Part shown: positions 60,504 through 64,000 of the stretch, in pieces
Layout of the letters: the number at the start of each line of letters is the position of its first letter
Position numbering within the stretch: the first letter of the stretch is position 1
Assembly (NCBI RefSeq): GCF_000307265.1
Contig: NZ_DF158898.1
Coordinates: 62,001 to 126,000 of the forward strand
Direction of reading: 5' to 3'
Length of the DNA: 64,000 bases
DNA from: Oscillibacter ruminantium GH1
Lineage (GTDB): Bacteria; Bacillota; Clostridia; Oscillospirales; Oscillospiraceae
Position numbers and translations under genes: made by a program
The notes under the pieces: model-generated
Told to the model about the DNA's origin: nothing
The model's input: the letters and a program-made list of their open reading frames with translations, nothing else
Database searches by the model: none

Positions 60504-60592
60504 ATAAGGGAACGCGCATCGTGGCGGTTGTTATCGTCTGCCTGCTGGTGTTTTCACTGCTGGCGTCTTTGGTGGTGCCGTTTTTGGCATAA
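60500..60592 (+). CDS. 30-residue membrane microprotein coupled to DUF951
   Basis: ATG 60500 overlaps the DUF951 stop as ATGA, and GAGGAAAAGAAG (60484-60496) serves as ribosome binding site. The product is MNKGTRIVAVVIVCLLVFSL, then LASLVVPFLA: a short basic head and one transmembrane helix. The coupling and composition make it a probable small membrane protein, too short for most gene finders. Function unknown; it may bring the DUF951 protein to the membrane. Confidence 0.6.
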   Translation: MNKGTRIVAVVIVCLLVFSLLASLVVPFLA

Positions 60593-60675
60593 GCACCGTG
60601 AATGTTAAATCGCGCAAACCATTGGGGCGCAGTGTGCGCAACCAGTGGTTGACAAGGTTCCAACCGCCGCGTTCT

Positions 60676-60704
60676 TGCAAGATGGGTGAAAAACGGATAT
60701 GCTG
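60676..60704 (+). promoter_or_regulatory. promoter of the XRE regulator gene
   Basis: TTGCAA (60676-60681), 17-base spacer, TATGCT (60699-60704). It covers an alternative upstream ATG at 60699 and so supports the later start at 60753. Confidence 0.5.
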
Positions 60705-60752
60705 ACGGCAATCGGCCCCTTAAGGTCAGATGGAAAGTGGGAACCAAAATTG

Positions 60753-61538
60753 ATGTTTTCTGAGAAATTGATGAAACTCCGTCGGCAGGAGGGCATGAGT
60801 CAGGAACAGCTGGCTGATCGGATGGATGTGACGCGGCAGTCTGTCAGCAAGTGGGAGTCCGGCTCGGCGATGCCGGAGCTTGGCAAGCTGACGGCCCTGT
60901 CGGAGCTGTTCGGCGTGAGTTTGGACTATCTGGTGAAAGATTACATAGAGGAACCGGAAATGGCCAAGCCTGCGCTGGACAAAGATACCGCCGCGCGTCT
61001 GGAGGAAAAGGTGGACGCACTGGCAAACCGGAACCGTATTTACAGCTTCACCAGCCGCCGGAAAATTTTCGGCCTGCCGCTGGTATCCGTCCGTTTCGGA
61101 CATGACCGCCATCCCTGCCGGGAGAACACGGCGGTGGGTGTGATTGCCATCGGCAATTTTTCGCTGGGTGTCGTCAGCATCGGCCTGATCTCCGCCGGAT
61201 TGCTGCCGATTGGGATGATTGCACTGGGTGGAGTCGCGTTTGGAATGATTTCCATCGGTGTGGTGGCCTTTGGCGCGGTAGCGGTGGGCTATCTGGCGGT
61301 GGGCGCGTCCGCATTGGGCGTTTATGCGGTGGGCGCGGCGGCGCAAGGCTCCCGCGTGGCAGTGGGCGCTGCCGCATCGGCTTCTACTGCCGTGGGGCTG
61401 GAGGCTAAGGGCGGCCGGATGCTGACAAACCCCGCCGTGACTGCGGCACAGGTTTTGGAATTTTTGAAGCCGGAGCTTGCCGCCATGTGGGCTCCGGTGC
61501 GGAGGCTGATGACGTTCCTCATTAACTGGATTTTCTAA
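60753..61538 (+). CDS. XRE-family regulator with Gly-pentad repeat domain
   Basis: 261 residues from ATG 60753. Residues 1-60 are a helix-turn-helix of the XRE type (LRRQEGMSQEQLADRMDVTR, QSVSKWESGSAMPELGKL). After a linker, residues 129-199 hold 15 glycines spaced exactly five apart, with small and hydrophobic residues between (pattern G-h-h-A/S-h). This looks like a pentapeptide solenoid rather than ordinary transmembrane helices. The C-terminus is hydrophobic (MTFLINWIF). Similar HTH proteins with such tails occur in Firmicutes; their signals are unknown. The ribosome binding site (GGAAAGTGGG) is weak and distant. Confidence 0.8.
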   Translation: MFSEKLMKLRRQEGMSQEQLADRMDVTRQSVSKWESGSAMPELGKLTALSELFGVSLDYLVKDYIEEPEMAKPALDKDTAARLEEKVDALANRNRIYSFTSRRKIFGLPLVSVRFGHDRHPCRENTAVGVIAIGNFSLGVVSIGLISAGLLPIGMIALGGVAFGMISIGVVAFGAVAVGYLAVGASALGVYAVGAAAQGSRVAVGAAASASTAVGLEAKGGRMLTNPAVTAAQVLEFLKPELAAMWAPVRRLMTFLINWIF

Positions 61539-61582
61539 AACGTGTTGGCGTGGAATTCCGGAGTTTTCTCCGCAAAATGCCA

Positions 61583-61610
61583 TTGACATTGTGCAAAAAT
61601 GTGCTAAAAT
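61583..61610 (+). promoter_or_regulatory. promoter of alaS
   Basis: TTGACA (61583-61588), 16-base spacer, TAAAAT (61605-61610), just ahead of the T-box leader. Confidence 0.8.
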
Positions 61611-61629
61611 AGCAAAGTAATCTGAAAAA

Positions 61630-61848
61630 TGCCACGATGGAGCCAGCTTTGCGCACAGGCCGAAGCGAGAGGGGGACGGTGAAAGCCCCTTGACCGACGA
61701 CGAAAAGCAGCCACTCCTGAGCATCCCGTGTTGAGCGGGGCGGTTCATCCCCGATACAGGATGGCTAAGATGCCCCGCAAGGGGATAATTAGGGTGGTAC
61801 CGTGAAGCATCGCTTCGCCCCTATACCGGGGCGGGGCGTTTTCTTTTT
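61630..61848 (+). promoter_or_regulatory. T-box leader of alaS
   Basis: The T-box sequence AGGGTGGTACCGTG is at 61791-61804, including the TGGT bulge that pairs with the ACCA end of an uncharged tRNA having A at the discriminator, as in tRNA-Ala. An intrinsic terminator follows (CGCCCC/GGGGCG, 61816-61833, then TTTTCTTTTT). With uncharged tRNA-Ala the antiterminator forms and alaS is read. Stem I lies in 61630-61740; the specifier codon was not fixed with confidence (a GCA at 61721 is a candidate). Confidence 0.92.
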
Positions 61849-61883
61849 GTACCCGGAATTTGAGAAAGACGGAGGAAAACAAT

Positions 61884-64000
61884 ATGTCACATCCGGTTTA
61901 TGGGCTGAACGAACTGCGGGAGATGTTCCTCAGCTACTTTGAGAGCAAAGGGCACCTGCGCCTGCCCAGCTTTTCCCTGATCCCTCACAACGACGCAAGC
62001 CTCTTGCTCATCAACAGCGGCATGGCTCCCATGAAGACCTGGTTTACGCGGGAGGAGGAGCCTCCCCGCAACCGCGTGTGTACCTGCCAAAAGTGCATCC
62101 GCACCGGCGATATTGAGAACATCGGCAAGACTGCCCGCCACGGCACCTATTTTGAGATGCTGGGCAATTTCTCCTTTGGCGACTATTTTAAAAAGGACGC
62201 CATCCCCATGAGTTGGGAGTTTTTGACCAAGGTGGTGGGTCTGGAGCCGGATCGGCTCTATCCCTCGATCTATGTGGACGACGACGAGGCCTTTGAGATT
62301 TGGAACAAGGACATGGGCATCCCTGCCGAGCGCATTTTCCGCTTCGGCAAGGCGGACAACTTCTGGGAGCACGGCCCCGGGCCTTGCGGTCCCTGCTCTG
62401 AAATTTATTACGACCGGGGCGAAAAATACGGCTGCGGCAAGCCGGACTGCACCGTGGGCTGCGAGTGCGACCGGTATATCGAAATCTGGAACAATGTCTT
62501 CTCTCAATTTGTCAACGACGGCGAGGGCCACTACGAAGAGATGCAGAATAAGAATATCGACACCGGAATGGGTCTGGAGCGTTTGGCGGTGGTCAGTCAG
62601 GACGTTGCGTCGCTGTTCGACGTGGATACCGTCATGCACATCACCAACAAGGTGAGCGAGATCACCGGGGCACATTATGCCGAAAGTGCCAAGACCGACG
62701 TGAGTCTGCGGGTCATCACCGACCACATCCGCTCCGCCGTTATGATGATTTGCGACGGCGTGCTGCCTTCCAACGAGGGACGGGGCTATGTGCTGCGCCG
62801 CCTTCTGCGCCGCGCCGCGCGGCATGGAAAGCTGCTGAGTATGGACGAGCCCTTCCTCTATACCGTGGTTGCCACCGTGGTGGAAGTGAACAAGGTTGCT
62901 TATCCCGATCTGGTGGAAAAGGAAGCCTATATCACCAAGGTCGTCCGGACAGAGGAGGAGAACTTCCTGAAGACGCTGGACGCGGGCATGAAAATTTACA
63001 CGGATCTGCTGGCGGCGCACAAGGAAAAGCAGGAGACGGTGTTCTCCGGCGCGGATGCGTTTAAGCTCTACGACACCTATGGGTTCCCCATCGACCTGAC
63101 GGCGGAAATGCTGGAAGAAGAGGGCATGACCGTGGACAAGGCCGGGTTCGACGAGCTGATGGAACAGCAGCGCACCCGGGCCAGAAAGGCCAGAGAGGCG
63201 CTGGGAGACGTGGCTTGGGCCGGAATCGACTTGGGGCTGGACGCCACGCCCACCGCGTTTACCGGCTATGACCACGACACAGACAGCGGCAAGGTACTGG
63301 CCATCGTGGCGGACGAAGAGCTGCGGGACGCTATGGTGAAGGGTGCCGAGGGCGTGATCGTGCTGGACAAAACGCCGTTTTACGCCGAGATGGGCGGTCA
63401 GGTGGCCGACCATGGCACAATCTCTCTGGGCGACGCGGTGTTTACCGTTACCAACGTCCAAAAGGACAAGGCGGGCAAGTTCCTGCACCACGGTGTGATG
63501 GAGTCCGGCGAGCTGAAGGTGGGCGACACCATCACCGCCGCCATCGACCGGGAGCGCCGTCAGGCGGTTCGCCGCGCGCACAGCGCCACCCATCTGCTGG
63601 ATGCGGCGCTGCAAAAGGTGCTGGGTGACCATGTCCATCAGGCCGGTTCTTTGGTGGAGCCGGACCGTCTGCGGTTCGATTTCACTCACTTTTCCGCCAT
63701 CACACCGGAGGAGCTTACCAAAATCGACCGGTTGGTGAACGATGAAATTTTGGCGGGTATGCCGGTTGAAACCCGCGAGATGCCCATTGAGGAAGCAAAG
63801 AAACTGGGCGCTACCGCTATTTTTGGCGAGAAGTACGGCAAGACCGTCCGCGTCGTCTCCATGGGAGAGGGAGAGGAGCTTGCCTCCTTGGAGTTCTGCG
63901 GCGGTACGCATTTGGACAATACCGCCAAGGTCGGCCCCTTCCGCATTAAATCCGAGGCCAGCGTAGCTTCCGGCGTGCGCCGCATCGAAGCAACCGTGGG
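61884..64000 (+). CDS. alaS: alanyl-tRNA synthetase (5' part; continues past the window)
   Basis: 705 complete codons from ATG 61884 (GGAGG eight bases upstream), open to the window end; full AlaRS is about 870-880 residues. Class II catalytic core at the start (GHLRLPSFSLIPHNDASLLLINSGMAPMK; MLGNFSFGDYFKKDAI; NTGMGLERL-like text DTGMGLERLAVV), tRNA-binding helical domain, then the editing domain with RAHSATHLLDAAL (HxxxH) and CGGTHLDNT supplying zinc ligands. It charges tRNA-Ala and hydrolyses mischarged Ser or Gly. Controlled by the T-box just upstream. Confidence 0.97.
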   Translation, partial: MSHPVYGLNELREMFLSYFESKGHLRLPSFSLIPHNDASLLLINSGMAPMKTWFTREEEPPRNRVCTCQKCIRTGDIENIGKTARHGTYFEMLGNFSFGDYFKKDAIPMSWEFLTKVVGLEPDRLYPSIYVDDDEAFEIWNKDMGIPAERIFRFGKADNFWEHGPGPCGPCSEIYYDRGEKYGCGKPDCTVGCECDRYIEIWNNVFSQFVNDGEGHYEEMQNKNIDTGMGLERLAVVSQDVASLFDVDTVMHITNKVSEITGAHYAESAKTDVSLRVITDHIRSAVMMICDGVLPSNEGRGYVLRRLLRRAARHGKLLSMDEPFLYTVVATVVEVNKVAYPDLVEKEAYITKVVRTEEENFLKTLDAGMKIYTDLLAAHKEKQETVFSGADAFKLYDTYGFPIDLTAEMLEEEGMTVDKAGFDELMEQQRTRARKAREALGDVAWAGIDLGLDATPTAFTGYDHDTDSGKVLAIVADEELRDAMVKGAEGVIVLDKTPFYAEMGGQVADHGTISLGDAVFTVTNVQKDKAGKFLHHGVMESGELKVGDTITAAIDRERRQAVRRAHSATHLLDAALQKVLGDHVHQAGSLVEPDRLRFDFTHFSAITPEELTKIDRLVNDEILAGMPVETREMPIEEAKKLGATAIFGEKYGKTVRVVSMGEGEELASLEFCGGTHLDNTAKVGPFRIKSEASVASGVRRIEATV

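Noticed and set aside
61887-63911. Antisense open frame opposite alaS
   Set aside because: alaS has clear motifs and a T-box; the antisense product is unlike any protein family.

Overview
The window reads as a chromosomal segment of a moderately GC-rich Gram-positive anaerobe of the class Clostridia, most like the Oscillospiraceae. Supporting this are a T-box leader ahead of alaS, a stand-alone FtsK/SpoIIIE, the plsX-acpP-rnc and dprA-topA-trmFO gene orders, an FtsE-FtsX-PcsB type division set, clostridial TRAP and MsmX-like ABC transport, a clostridial-type cellobiose phosphorylase and strong AGGAGG ribosome binding sites. This assignment is inferred from gene content. No tRNA, rRNA, CRISPR array, insertion sequence or phage gene was seen.

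Layout. (1) 1-10.5 kb: the tail of one 2-oxoacid dehydrogenase cluster (E1 beta end plus a miniature, apparently dead E2-like protein), an opposed metallo-beta-lactamase-fold gene, a complete TRAP transporter (small permease, large permease, binding lipoprotein), then a complete second dehydrogenase complex (E1 alpha, E1 beta, E2, lipoyl-E3 fusion). (2) 10.6-13.2 kb: a membrane-anchored hypothetical protein, an RsuA-type pseudouridine synthase and a PucR/CdaR-type regulator. (3) 13.6-31 kb: housekeeping genes: ftsE-ftsX-PcsB-like hydrolase activator, an rRNA methyltransferase, dprA, topA, trmFO, plsX, acpP, rnc, uppP, ftsK and a class I aminotransferase. (4) 31-37.1 kb: malic enzyme on the minus strand, then a peptide-use group: OPT transporter, PqqD-like protein, small membrane protein and PepD-type dipeptidase. 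(5) 37.4-39.5 kb minus: HdeD-like membrane protein, MazG-like pyrophosphohydrolase, RsmH-type methyltransferase. (6) 39.7-48.2 kb: a sugar ABC importer with LacI regulator on the minus strand, divergent from a cellobiose phosphorylase gene; two related operator-like palindromes sit in the divergent region. (7) 48.3-50.4 kb minus: greA-lysS from a consensus promoter. (8) 50.5-57.7 kb: a short transcription unit with promoter, hairpins, possible 57-residue Cys-containing ORF and terminator, then a 2263-residue multidomain cyclic-di-GMP protein. (9) 58-64 kb: rarA, an opposed S1-domain protein, DUF951 with a coupled 30-residue membrane microprotein, an XRE regulator with a Gly-pentad solenoid-like tail, and T-box-controlled alaS running off the end.

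How the genes fit together. The TRAP transporter between two dehydrogenase clusters suggests import of an organic acid that one complex oxidises to an acyl-CoA. The ABC importer, LacI regulator and phosphorylase form a cello-oligosaccharide uptake and phosphorolysis unit. OPT, PqqD-like protein and PepD look like peptide uptake and dipeptide hydrolysis. The least explained items are the miniature E2, the small unit at 50.5 kb, the giant cyclic-di-GMP protein, the 30-residue microprotein, the Gly-pentad XRE protein and a folded element at 13.3 kb.
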